Assembly (NCBI GenBank): GCA_022036555.1
Contig: CM039131.1
Coordinates: 37,733,920-37,797,919, forward strand
Reading direction: 5' to 3'
Length of the DNA: 64,000 nt
Source: Microstegium vimineum
Taxonomy: Eukaryota > Streptophyta > Magnoliopsida > Poales > Poaceae
Part shown: positions 21,571-32,100 of the stretch, piece by piece
Numbering within the stretch: position 1 is the stretch's first letter
Layout of the letters: each line of letters begins with the position of its first letter
The notes under the pieces: generated by a model
The model's database searches: none
The model's input: only the letters and a program-made list of their open reading frames with translations
What the model was told of the DNA's origin: nothing
Position numbers and translations under genes: made by a program

Positions 21571-22004
21571 AGGTTTCCCATCCATATTTGCTTTTGACGA
21601 AGGGATCTTGCACGTGTTGCGGCAACGTGCGTGCGTGCGTGCATGGGAACTTGCACTGCTGTGATCGATGACCTAGCTCCGATCCATCAGAGAATTCAGA
21701 AACGATGGAGTCGATCGATCTGCTATAGCTAGCTAGCTTCAGAGACTTTCAGATCAACCTTTTCATCAGTCCTACGTACTACGTGTACTAGCTGCTTGCG
21801 CAGACCACTTGTGCAACTTGTATGCCCTGTTGATTGGTGGACGTACAGGCTAGCTAGCTCTAGCTGGCTGCACGCTTAATAATCAGCTTCCGGCACTTTG
21901 AGACGTCGTCGTAGCTAGCCACGGTGTCTAATTCTGTCTTGCCAGAGATTGATTGATGGATCGATCGATCGACGGATGTGTCAACCCATGCCTCAGCGCC
22001 GATC
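21571..22004. other. Left flank of the CACTA element, no gene recognised
   Basis: Rich in GATC and GCTAGC words, for example CGATCGATCGAC near 21961. No exon or RNA was recognised. With the CACTA element removed it would be continuous with 35043 onward. Confidence 0.4.
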
Positions 22005-22007
22005 TGC

Positions 22008-22364
22008 CACTGCTACAGAAACGACACAGAAACGACCATCACTGTCGGTTTTGTTTGGACCGGCAGTGATGTCTCTTCACTGTCGGTTCATCCTCTGACA
22101 GGCCCCCAATTATTGGGGCAGAGCCTGAACCGATAGTGAAACACCACATCAGTGGGCCAGCAGTGATACCTCTTCACTGTCAGTTCATCCTGTGACAGGC
22201 CCCCAATTATTGAGGGCAGAGGCTGAACCGATAGTGAAACATCATATCACTGTCGGTTCGTGGCTTGAACCGGCAGTCCCTATCACTGCCGGTTTAAGCC
22301 ACGAACCGGCAGTGAAACATCACTGCCACTGCCGGTTCGTGGCTGGAACCGGCAGTGATATTGG
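22008..22364. repeat. Left subterminal repeat array of the CACTA element
   Basis: At least ten copies of an 11-bp motif close to CACTGCCGGTT occur in both orientations. One pair makes a long near-perfect hairpin at 22248-22315. In En/Spm such motifs are the binding sites of the element's own regulatory protein. A TATA-like TATAAAG follows at 22371-22377, ahead of the first gene. Confidence 0.85.
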
Positions 22365-23084
22365 GTACAGTATAAAGCACGCGATCTTCTCTCTCCCTCC
22401 TCTGCCCGACAGTACAGAACACTGCTTGGAGCTCCCTCCCTCCATTGTTGCGGCTGGTGGATTTTTTTATCTCTATTTTTGGCTCCTCTTCACTCTTGGA
22501 TCCTCATATCTTCTTGCTCTTAGTTAGTAACAAGCATAACTCTTTAGAATTGTTGGTTTACATTGTTTTTGTATGTAAATCTATAGTTTAGAACTATGCT
22601 AGTTTTCATGATCAAGAAGAGAGATGTTGCAATTTGTGTCAATTTTTTGTACCTTTTAGATCCAAAAGTATTTAGAAAAATTGTAGCACTTTGTTTTTAT
22701 TGGCAAATTATTGTATAATCATTGAGTAGCTAGGTTCGAAAGATTTGTCTCGAAAATTATGGATAAAAATTGTAATTAGTTATATTTATTACTTACATTT
22801 AATACTACATACATGTATTAAAGATTTGATGGGATGTGGAATAGATTCGGTATTTATTACTTACATTTAATACTCCATGCATGTATGCATTTAATACTTA
22901 CATTTAATACTCCATGCATGCATTTAATACTCACATTTAATACTCCATGCATCCACCTATTTTGTTGTCTCACTTTTTATAGCGCGACTAAATTCAAATT
23001 ATAAAGAAAAAAATATTGTTCAAAAATGCTCCTATTAATATGTTCCTATGTTTTCTCTGCTCTGTCCATTTTATCAGTGCAGAC

Positions 23085-24390
23085 ATGGCTCGAGGGTGGA
23101 TGTACGATCTGTCACATACAGACCCACGATACTTGACGGTCATCGACGATTTCATCAAGCGAGCTAGAGCCAATGCTAGGGAGTCACATCTTGTATTCTG
23201 TCCATGCAAAGACTGCAAGAATACGAGAAAATAGGGCAACGTGGAACATATACGTTTGCACTTGATCACAAGGGGGTTCATAAGAAACTACACGATTTGG
23301 ACTTTGCATGGGAAGGTTGGTCAAAATGTTAATGATGATGTGTGCACATGCCTAGTGTATCCCTGAATGCATTATTGTCTGTTCATGAATACACAGAATA
23401 TGTGCCTACCAATGATGATATGTTTATGAATACATTAGCTGACGACACTGAGGAAAATGATGGCATTTCACAGCTTCTACATGATGTGCATGAGGAATTC
23501 CTTAGTGCTTCATAGTTGAAAAAACTGGAGATGATGAGAAAGGATGCAAAAACACCATTGTTTTCGTGCTGCCCAATAAGCAAACTGGAAGCCAACATCA
23601 TGCTATTGGAGTTCAAATCAACGAATGGGTTGAGTGATAAAGGCTTCGATAACTTGTTAGTCATACTACATAAACTGTTCCTGGAGGCCGAGTTAGCAGA
23701 AAAGACTTACCTTGCGAAGCAAATAATTTGCCCAATTGGCCTCGAGGTTGAGAAAATTCATGCGTGTTTCAACGACTGCATATTGTACCGTGAAGAGAAA
23801 TACAAAGACTTGGATGCATGTCCCAAGTGTAAAACTCCCCGATACAAGCAAGGGTCATCAAATGATGGAAGCAAGACCAGAGGAGGGCTAGTAAAGTTCG
23901 TATGGTATTTTTTTATAGCTCCACGAGTGCATAGGTTGTTTGAAAATGAGAAGTCAACCAAGCTGTTGCGTTGGCACGGCGAAGAGCGAAAGAAAGATTC
24001 AATGATGAGACACCCCGCCGATGGGTCGGACTAGAGGACTATCAACATTATGTTCTATAAGAACATCGGTAGAGAGGTAAGACATCTGTGGTTTGCTTTG
24101 AGCACGGATGGGATGAACCCGATTGACCAGGTGAGAACCAATCATAGCACTTGACCAGTGACGCTATGTATATACAACCTTCCACCCTGGCTTTGTATGA
24201 AACATGCATATGTCCAGATGTCATTACTAATCCAAGGACCAAGACAACCTGGTAATGATATTGATGTGCTTCTACAACCAGTGATCGATGAACTACTACA
24301 GATATGAGAGACGGGTGTGAAGGATGTCTGGGATGAGTACAAAAAAGAATATGTCACGGTAAAGGTTGTACTTATCGCTACAATCATCGA
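23085..24390 (+). pseudogene. CACTA TNP2-type transposase, 5' part (broken)
   Basis: The frame begins MARGWMYDLSHTDPRYL, a transposon-associated domain with a CPCKDC zinc-binding motif, and reaches a premature TAG at 23232. Homology continues in the same frame as GNVEHIRLHLITRGF. Later pieces include KLEANIMLLEFKST, CPKCKTPRY and PWLCMKHAYVQMSLLIQG. Further TGA stops at 24152 and 24305 fall where the family has tryptophan. At 24390 the gene is cut by the solo LTR and resumes at 28313. The intact protein would be the element's DDE-type transposase. None can be made from this copy. Confidence 0.85.
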
Positions 24391-27300
24391 TGTAACACCC
24401 TTGGTGTTAATCACTTAATTAAAACTTGATCATGTCATCATATGCATTAAGCATCAGTCATTTATTTGAAAATCTAGATATGCATTGAACTAAAATAAGT
24501 TTACTTGCTTATGTTTGATCCATGTTGTGATTGCAGGGTCATCTTTTCAAATTTCAAAATTTTAAATTTGCACCCAAACCCTAATTCCCAGAGAGGGTGG
24601 ATTAAACCCTAAACATGATTTTCAAAATCTATAAAGAATTTGCACATGGTTGTTAAGCAATGTTATAGATCTCTGTTTGAATTGCAGTTGTTGTGTTTAC
24701 AGTTTTTCAAGTGTTGTTCAAGTTTTTAAAGTAATTAGAAAGGGGGTAAATTCTTTTAAAAAAGGTTTTTAAATTTCCAAAAATACATTTTCATTTCTAG
24801 GCCGAATTTGAAAAAGTACATGTTACCAAAAGTGTAGATCATGAAATTTGGATAAACCTTGGTGTTCTAAGTTCTTCATGAAAACCCCTGTAAGGTTTAG
24901 TTTTTTTGCAAAAACAGTCGCAGGGCAGTTTGGGCATTTCAACGAACACCTGCATGTCGAACGATTCCATGGCATCGACACCTATCCGGCCAGCTGCCAA
25001 CGCCACCGTTCGCCGTCTGCCCACGGCGCGCGTTCCATCGCGTGCGTGGCATCACCACGAACCCGTTGCCGTCTTCAAAACGGGACGTCGTCCACCCCTG
25101 CCCTCTCTTTCCACGCTTGACGTCACGCGTTGTGCTCTGCTCTGCTCCTCTACGCGAACACTTCGCGTCGCCGAGCTCGCACGAGCTTTCCAGTCACTCC
25201 CAAGCTTCCAATCCACCGCAATAGCTTTCACCTTGAGCTAGTACACCTTCCGCACTAGTTGGTTGAAACTACGAACGCGTGAACCGCCCGACGCAAAGTC
25301 TTCTTCCTCGGCTCCGGCAAGAGCGCCGCCGCTCTGGTTCGCAGTCTCACCGGCTACACAGGAGCCACATTGTTCTTCTGGTTCTTGTTCATCCTCCTTG
25401 TTCTTCACTGATTCTGTTGCTATCCTCCGTTTTGCAAATGGTGGACCGTAGCTCCGGGAACGTCGACGTTGCCGCTCGGTTCATCTTCTCCGTCGGCTCG
25501 GTCATCGTCGCCAGCTCCCTTTGCTTCATCTCCGGCCGCGATAGCAAGTGTTCCGTAACCAGGGTGAGCACCTCGAACTATCCGCGCGCTTGGTTTTTCT
25601 TGAATCGAGCCGTAGTGCTCTGTCCACGAGTGCCGCCGTGGTTCATGGCCGTCGCGACGGTGCGCTCGTCGGTCGTTCGTGTTAGTTGAACTTTTTCGAG
25701 TCGGAGTCTTGCGCTAGCTTCGCCTAGTCATCCTAAGTCTGTTCGCGTTGTTGGTAGATCGAGCGCGTGCGTGTTTTGGCCATCACGCGTCGCTCAGATC
25801 TTCGCCGTCCGCCATGGACGTCGGTGAGGTCGTTTCGCTTAGGTTTTGCTTCGTTGGTTGAGCCTCTAAGCATGCTGGGTTTGTTGGTTGAGCCATTTAC
25901 GGCTTGTGCTCGTCGGCGTTCGAGCGACCGAGCTCGGGCCGCCGCAGATGTCGCCGGCAAGGGCGTTCCAAGGGATGGAAAGGGCTCTACCGTACCTCGA
26001 TGGGTTCGGGATGACGAGTAGAGTCCAGCACATGAGTTGTTTGGGCCGCTAAGTAGCCGTCGGCAACGCGCCGCCGTGTTTTGTGGTCACCGGCGCCGCT
26101 GCCCTGTTTTTGTGCCACTGACATGCGGGACCCAGGTGTCAGTGAATTTCAGGAAGGGTTTTCTTTATTTCCTATTTTGCACAGTAATGCTTTTTGTTAT
26201 TTTTGTATGTTTATTTCTGTGCATAAATAAATTCTGTAAAAAAATATGTATGCTCTCTGTGATGTGTAGTATTTAAGAAAAATATAACATGTTCAGTATG
26301 TTTTCAATTCTGTAAAAATACTCAAAGTAATTAAGAAATGACTTTTCCATGATTTTTCATGCTCTGTGTTTTGTTCCAAAAATTCTGGGAATTTTTGTGT
26401 ACACTTATATCTTGTTGTACAAAAAATTTGGGAATTTTTGGATGAACTGATATACATGGCTATTTATATAATTAGTTATAAAATGATTAGTAACCCTAAT
26501 AACTTTAGGTTTGGAGTGATTTTAGGTTGTTGATGCTAATGGTCATTTGTACAGTGACAACCACATGTTGGACATGTTTGATGAAGTGTTGCTTACTCAG
26601 TTCTTTTGGACATAATTATTAAACTTGATAACTAGATTACTTATGATTTAATTATTTTGATGTATGCTTTAGTTTAACTTTTCTTTCATAAAGGAAAGTT
26701 GTACTCAAGGTTGTAATTTGTTTTGTTCATCTTTTAAGTACTGTTTATGTGTTGCAAAGCATCATGTCTATCATTTCAAGCATCATCTAAGTATAGCATA
26801 TTATCGTGTAGATTGTTCGTTGGTTGGGTTGGGTACCTCCAGTGAAGAGGTTTTCTCTCTTGTTGAATCAGAGCCCGAGATTGTGTATCCCTCCAACCAA
26901 GGCAAGCCCCGGTACATTTAAACCTCTCCTTGTATTTAAAAGTTTTTATTTAAATACACTTATGATTATTATTGCATTGTTCTTACTTTATTAAATTCCT
27001 ACTTGATGCATAGCTTTCTCCTTGTGTTAATTGTACCTTATACCTTAACACTTGTTTAAAGATGAAAACTTTTGCCAAAATTGCTTAGTATGCTTAGAGT
27101 TTTCTAGTAGGTGATTCCCGGTCACTTACACATAGCGTATTGCTTCGGTAAATGGTTATGCTCTTTTGAGAAAGGAATGTTGTTGGAAGTAATAATTCAT
27201 AACCGGGCGGACACGATGTTTGAGAGCCATCAGTGGTGTCTGGTGAGCGGGTTCTTTCCGCCTGTGTCGTTAGGGCCTTGTCGTTGTAAAAAATAGAAGG

Positions 27301-28312
27301 GTTGTGACTTTGGAGTACTTATCACATACCTTGGGGAAGCTGGACTCTGTCTATTCTCGTCTTAAGAACGGTCAAACCGCACTGGGAGTGGAGAGATGGC
27401 GATAGTGTGTACCCTTCAAGTTAGCGAACTGGATGGAGGTGTACTGTGCTCTCGGGTGGCGGAACCCCGGTTTTGTCGAGAGGATCCAGGGAAAAGTAGT
27501 CATATGTGTGCTTTAAGCGGCTGTATATGTCGTGTGATTGGGAAGCCCCAGCTGGGATAAACCGGTTCGAATCGTCGTGTTCCTCGGATATGGAAACATA
27601 ACCCTACCTTTTACATCATAGTTAATGAAACTCAAATTGGATACTTGTTGGTTTCTTTCATAGATGGTTTATTACCATGTTATCAATCATTAATTTAGAT
27701 TGGTACTTGAGTAATCTTTTAAACAAATTAAATGAATTTTAATTCTTTTTTATAAATGCTCATTTATGCAAAATATTTGATTCTTGCAAACCACCCCTTG
27801 AATCCTATGACTTGCATATCTTTTGTCCACCAAATATTTTCTTTTGTCGGATAATTCTTGTTGAGTACCCCGTACTCAGGGTTTGTTAACCCCTGTTGCA
27901 GATGAGGGTCCCAGTCCGGTCTGTGTGGCTTCGTGCTGCATGACCGTTGTTTCAGTTGATGAGGATGAAGAGTAGTTGTCTTTGCTTGACTCTTGGGCAA
28001 GAGTACCTCGGTTGTTTGTATATACTCTATTAGCAGCTTGATATTATATTATCTTTTGACACTTAAGTTATGTATCAAAACTCATGGTTTGTAATATGAC
28101 TCTAAATTTCCGCTACTTTGATGTAATATAAATTTCTCGTATTACTTCTGCAATGTTTGTAATGAGGAGATCATGTTCGGAAAGAGGTGAATAACCCGCT
28201 GTAAAATGGTGACACCTGACGGACTAATTAAGGATTAGATCATTTGTTTGGGATTAAGTCGATGGACTATTAATCCTGGCAAGTGGGCTCTTTCTTAAAA
28301 GGTTTTGTCACA
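24391..28312 (+). mobile_element. Solo LTR (TGTAACACCC family), 3.9 kb, inside the transposase
   Basis: The block begins TGTAACACCCTTGGTG and ends TTTTGTCACA. Flanking ATCGA (24386-24390) and ACCGA (28313-28317) form a 5-bp TSD with one mismatch. Excising the block plus one TSD copy restores the reading frame across the join. An inverted, diverged copy with a perfect TSD lies at 58001-61751. No gag or pol is present, so this is a solo LTR left by LTR-LTR recombination. Long LTRs of this start type occur in grass chromovirus-like gypsy elements. Strand is by analogy with that start and is uncertain. Confidence 0.85.
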
Positions 28313-29701
28313 ACCGACCTACCAGGGCGAGGTTCCTTGTCTGGAGAGAAGACAAAAGGATACACTGGGTGTGTCGAGTGCTTGAACGAGACTGATGCTA
28401 CACATCTACCAAAAAATAGGAAGATGATCTACATGGGACACCGTAGGTTCCTACGTCGTGATCACCTTTACCATAGGAATACAAAAGATTTTAATGGGAC
28501 TACTGAGAAACGTGGACCTCCAAAGTATCGAGACGGGAAACAACTGCTTCAACAATTAAGCAAACTCACAAATGTTGTCCTTGGGAAGGGGGACGAGGCA
28601 GTAGCAGCGCCAACCGATAGTATCTGGAAGAAAAAATCAATCTTCTGGAAACTACCTTACTGGCCACTTTTGAGTGTACGCCACTGTCTTGATCCAATGC
28701 ACATAACTAAAAACGTGTGCGGTAACACACTTAACACGTTGATGAACACCGAGGGAACAAGCAAGGATTCTCTCGCGACACGCTTGGACATGCAACACCT
28801 GGGCCTCAGGAAGGAGTTGCACCCAATAACTCTTGAGAATGGCCACTTGAAACTTTCGGTGGCATCATGGACACTGAAAAAGGAGGAAAAAGAAGTGATT
28901 ATTTCTTTCTTCAACGATCTCAAAGTACCGAGTGGCTACTCTGGGAACCCGAAGAGGCTAGTTAATATGAGAGAACTTAAGTTTAACTATGGTTCTATGA
29001 AGGTCCATGACTGTCATGTCATAATGACTCAGTTGCTCCCAGTTGCCCTGCGAGGTATCCTCCCTGACAAGGTCCGCGCTCCAATCATAAAGTTGTGTTC
29101 GTTCTTCAACGCGATCTCTAAAAAGGTCATTGAAGTGGACAGGCTAGACCACCTGAAGCAGGAGATAGCCGAGATTATATGCAGGCTTGAGATGCATTTC
29201 CCACCGACTTACTTCGACATTTTAGTGCATCTACTTGTTCAACTTGTGGATCAAATAAAAGCCCTTGGCCTAATGTACCTACACCAGATGTTTCCTTTCA
29301 AGAGGCTCATGAAAGTTTTTAGACGGTATGTTAGGAATAAATTCAGACCAGAAGGGAGCATGGTAGAAGGATGGTCAACAGAGGAGTCTATTGAGTTCTC
29401 CACATATTATCTGGACATCAAGCGGGTCGGAGTTCTAGTATCTCATCATGATGGAAGACTAGGGGGCAAAGGAATAATAGGTGAGAAAGCTGTCAAAATA
29501 GACAAAGTGGTCTCCTTCAGACAATCACACTTCGTTGTTCTCCAGCAGGCCGACGGTGTGATGGCATACATTGATGAGCACAAACAGATACTGCAAAGGA
29601 AGCACATCGGTAGGTCACAGGCTTGGCTTGAGAAAAAACATAAGGAGGAATTTGGTGACTGGTTTCGACGCCAAAGGCTAGGAATGGTGACGGGATGTTA
29701 G
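28313..29701 (+). pseudogene. CACTA TNP2-type transposase, 3' part
   Basis: The frame stays open for about 460 codons from TDLPGRGSLSGEKTKGYTGC to a stop at 29699-29701. An upstream ATG at 28283 lies inside the LTR and is not the real start. The segment includes a Cys motif (GCVECL), the VRHCLDPMHITKNVC block of TNP2 transposases, and the later domain usually found C-terminal to it (MKVHDCHVIMTQLLPVALRG). The downstream half is better preserved than the 5' part. It cannot be expressed as a whole because of the LTR and upstream stops. Confidence 0.88.
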
Positions 29702-29737
29702 CTAGATCTCTTAGCCCCCGGACCTTCGACTACGCTA

Positions 29738-30280
29738 GTGATGTACCAAGGATATGAAATAAATGGTTTTACATTTTACACAAAAAAACAGGATGGAAAG
29801 AGCACCAACCAAAATAGTGGTGTTCGTTTCGACGCCCACGATGAGTACGGCACGGTGGTGGCAACATACTATGGTTTCATAGATGAGATATGGGAGCTAG
29901 ACTATGGACATCAGTTGAAAGTTGCTCTTTTCCATTGTCTATGGGTCCGGCTGAATAAAATCAACACCGACAAGGATGAGTTCACTACCGTTGATCTATC
30001 CAAGACCGCATACAGAGATGACCCCTTCGTCCTTGCAAAGGATGTTTTGCAAATCTTCTATGCAAGGGATAACAATACAAATGGAAGACGACATGTAGTA
30101 TTGCAAGGCAAAAGGAAGATTGTCGGTGTCGACGGAGTGACAGACGAAGAAGACTACAAAGGTTATGAAGAAATGACTCCTTTTGGGGCGGACGTTACCC
30201 TACATGTCCTTGAAGAGGGTGACGAACCTGCTTACCTCCGGAGTGATCACGATGAGGCCATCATCGTGCCTGCACCGTGA
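29738..30280 (+). pseudogene. DUF4216-like frame of the CACTA element
   Basis: An open frame of 180 codons starts 36 bp after the transposase stop. Features include YEINGFTFYTKKQDGKSTNQ, an acidic mid-region, and LPY-like blocks (LSKTAYRDDPFVLAKDV, QIFYARD) characteristic of the DUF4216 segment that follows TNP2 in grass CACTA transposases. It was probably the C-terminal part of the same protein, separated by an intron or frame loss. Its biochemical role is not established. Confidence 0.75.
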
Positions 30281-30409
30281 ATTGTTAGAGTATCATAAAC
30301 TATGTAATCCTTAATGATTTGTTTTAGTAATTTGCATCGAATTTGAGATCATATGGAGTTGTAGATTGATGAGTTGTACCACGTTGTTGATTGATGTATG
30401 TCATGTCAA

Positions 30410-30770
30410 AAGAAATTCAAAAACTATGAAGAATTAGACCTTAGATGTATAAGCAATAATGTAGAGCTCCTCAAAACTAGCAAAAGCTATGTTGGAAGAT
30501 TTTCAACTTCTATTCAATTTTTTGGAGTAATTACAAAGGGGGTAATTGGATTTTAAACCCTTATTCAAATTCAAAATGGAATTCAAAAACTATAAAGAAT
30601 TAGACCTTGAGTGTATAAGCAATAATGTAGATCTCCTCAAAACTAGCAAAAGCTATGTTGGAAGATTTTCAACTTCTATTCAAATTTTTGGAGTAATTAC
30701 AAAGGGGGTAATTGAATTTTAAACACTTATTCAAATTCAAAATGGAATTCAAAAACTATAAAGAATTTGA
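30410..30770. repeat. 166-bp tandem repeat inside the CACTA element
   Basis: The segment with GAATTAGACCTT, GCAATAATGTAGA and CTAGCAAAAGCTATGTTGG starts at 30431 and again at 30597, with a third partial copy of AATTCAAAAACTATAAAGAA near 30747. AT-rich and non-coding. Confidence 0.85.
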
Positions 30771-30906
30771 ATATGCTCCTTCAGTAAAAGTTGTAGAGAA
30801 TTAAAAATTATGCAACTTCTATGTTTAGAGTTTTTCAAGTTCCAGTGAAAAATCAGGAGTAATTTGAATTCTAAAGAAAAAAAGCAGATTTAAAAAAAAT
30901 ACACAC

Positions 30907-31114
30907 ATCACTGCCGGTTATAGAGCAACCGACAGTGATGTGCCTCTATAACTGCCAGTTAGTAATTACTAACCGGCAGTGATGCGCGCCCTCATCACTG
31001 TCGGTATGCTCCCTCATCACTGTCGGTTCTTCTTACAAACCGGCACTGATAGGGGACATCACTGCCGGTTTGTAATATATCAGTGCTGGTTTGTAAGAAG
31101 AACCGGCAGTGATA
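30907..31114. repeat. Internal CACTGCCGGTT repeat cluster
   Basis: Eight or more copies of the same subterminal motif, in both orientations, lie 9 kb inside the element and end just before a TATA-like CTATTTAAAG (31122-31131). It separates the transposase gene from the Ulp1-like gene. It may serve as promoter and binding array for the second gene, or may be the old end of a second CACTA copy fused here. Confidence 0.85.
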
Positions 31115-31619
31115 TGCCACCCTATTTAAAGAACTAGCGCGCGTCTGAAAATTTTAGACGCGTGCCCGTTCCACACTTAGTCATTTTGCTCGAGCCTGAG
31201 CTCGCCACTGCACGCCGCCGCCCCCTGGACCTCGACGCCGCGAGGAGCTCCCTCCACTGCACGTTGCTGCCGCCCGCTCTGCTCGACGCCGTGAGGCCGC
31301 TGGTTGACGCCGCCCAGGACCGCCAGGGCCGCCACGACATCGTCGACCGCCACATCCACGCTGCAGGAGCACAGGAGCAGGAGCACGTAGAGGAGCGTGA
31401 AATCCGGCCCTAACCTCCACGCGGTGAGCTCCATGTCCACGCACCGAAGGTGTTCGACGAAATGTGTACATGGACCTGCTCTGCTTTTGCTTGCTTGCTT
31501 GGCATGGAGATAGATGATGAGATGAATTGAAGGAGGGAGAGAAAGGGAGGAGATGGAATGCCCTACTTTTGCTTGCTTGTTTGCTTGTTCGATGGAATGC
31601 CATAAAGAAAAATCATATA

Positions 31620-31945
31620 TCGAGATAGAGATAGAGAGAAAGAGAGAGAGAGATGGATTACATATAACTAGATATATAGATAGAGAGAGAGAGTTAGAGA
31701 TATACAATCATATATATGCCATCTCGTTATATATACAATCATTTATTTCATGATATATGGTATGCTTGTAAACGTTTTGATCACTTATCGATATATAGAT
31801 AGATAGAGATAGAGAGATATATAGAGATAGAGAGATAGAGAGAGAGATACATACATATATATGTCATCTCTTTATTTCATATTGTGGCTACCATAATTCA
31901 AATTTGTGGATAGATCGAGATAGAGATAGAGATAGAGATATAGAG
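31620..31945. repeat. (GATA/GA)n simple-sequence region
   Basis: Several blocks of ATAGAGA, GATAGATA and GAGAGA simple sequence. The minus-strand open frames across it are low-complexity artefacts. Confidence 0.9.
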
Positions 31946-32100
31946 ACTTCATATTGATAACATCGAGCATGAATTTATAGTACTTATAGATAGATGACAA
32001 ATTTCATATCATATATACATGGCTTATAGCACAATTTGTACTTATAGCACTTATAGCACTTATAGTACCTATGAGCTAATAGAAATATCCTTGTATATAC

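Noticed and set aside
28283..28312. ATG giving MGSFLKGFVT at the start of the transposase frame
   Set aside because: These bases are the end of the solo LTR, so the methionine is not the transposase start.
31177..31707. 176-codon minus-strand frame
   Set aside because: Much of it is GATA/GA simple sequence giving low-complexity SLS/LYI repeats.
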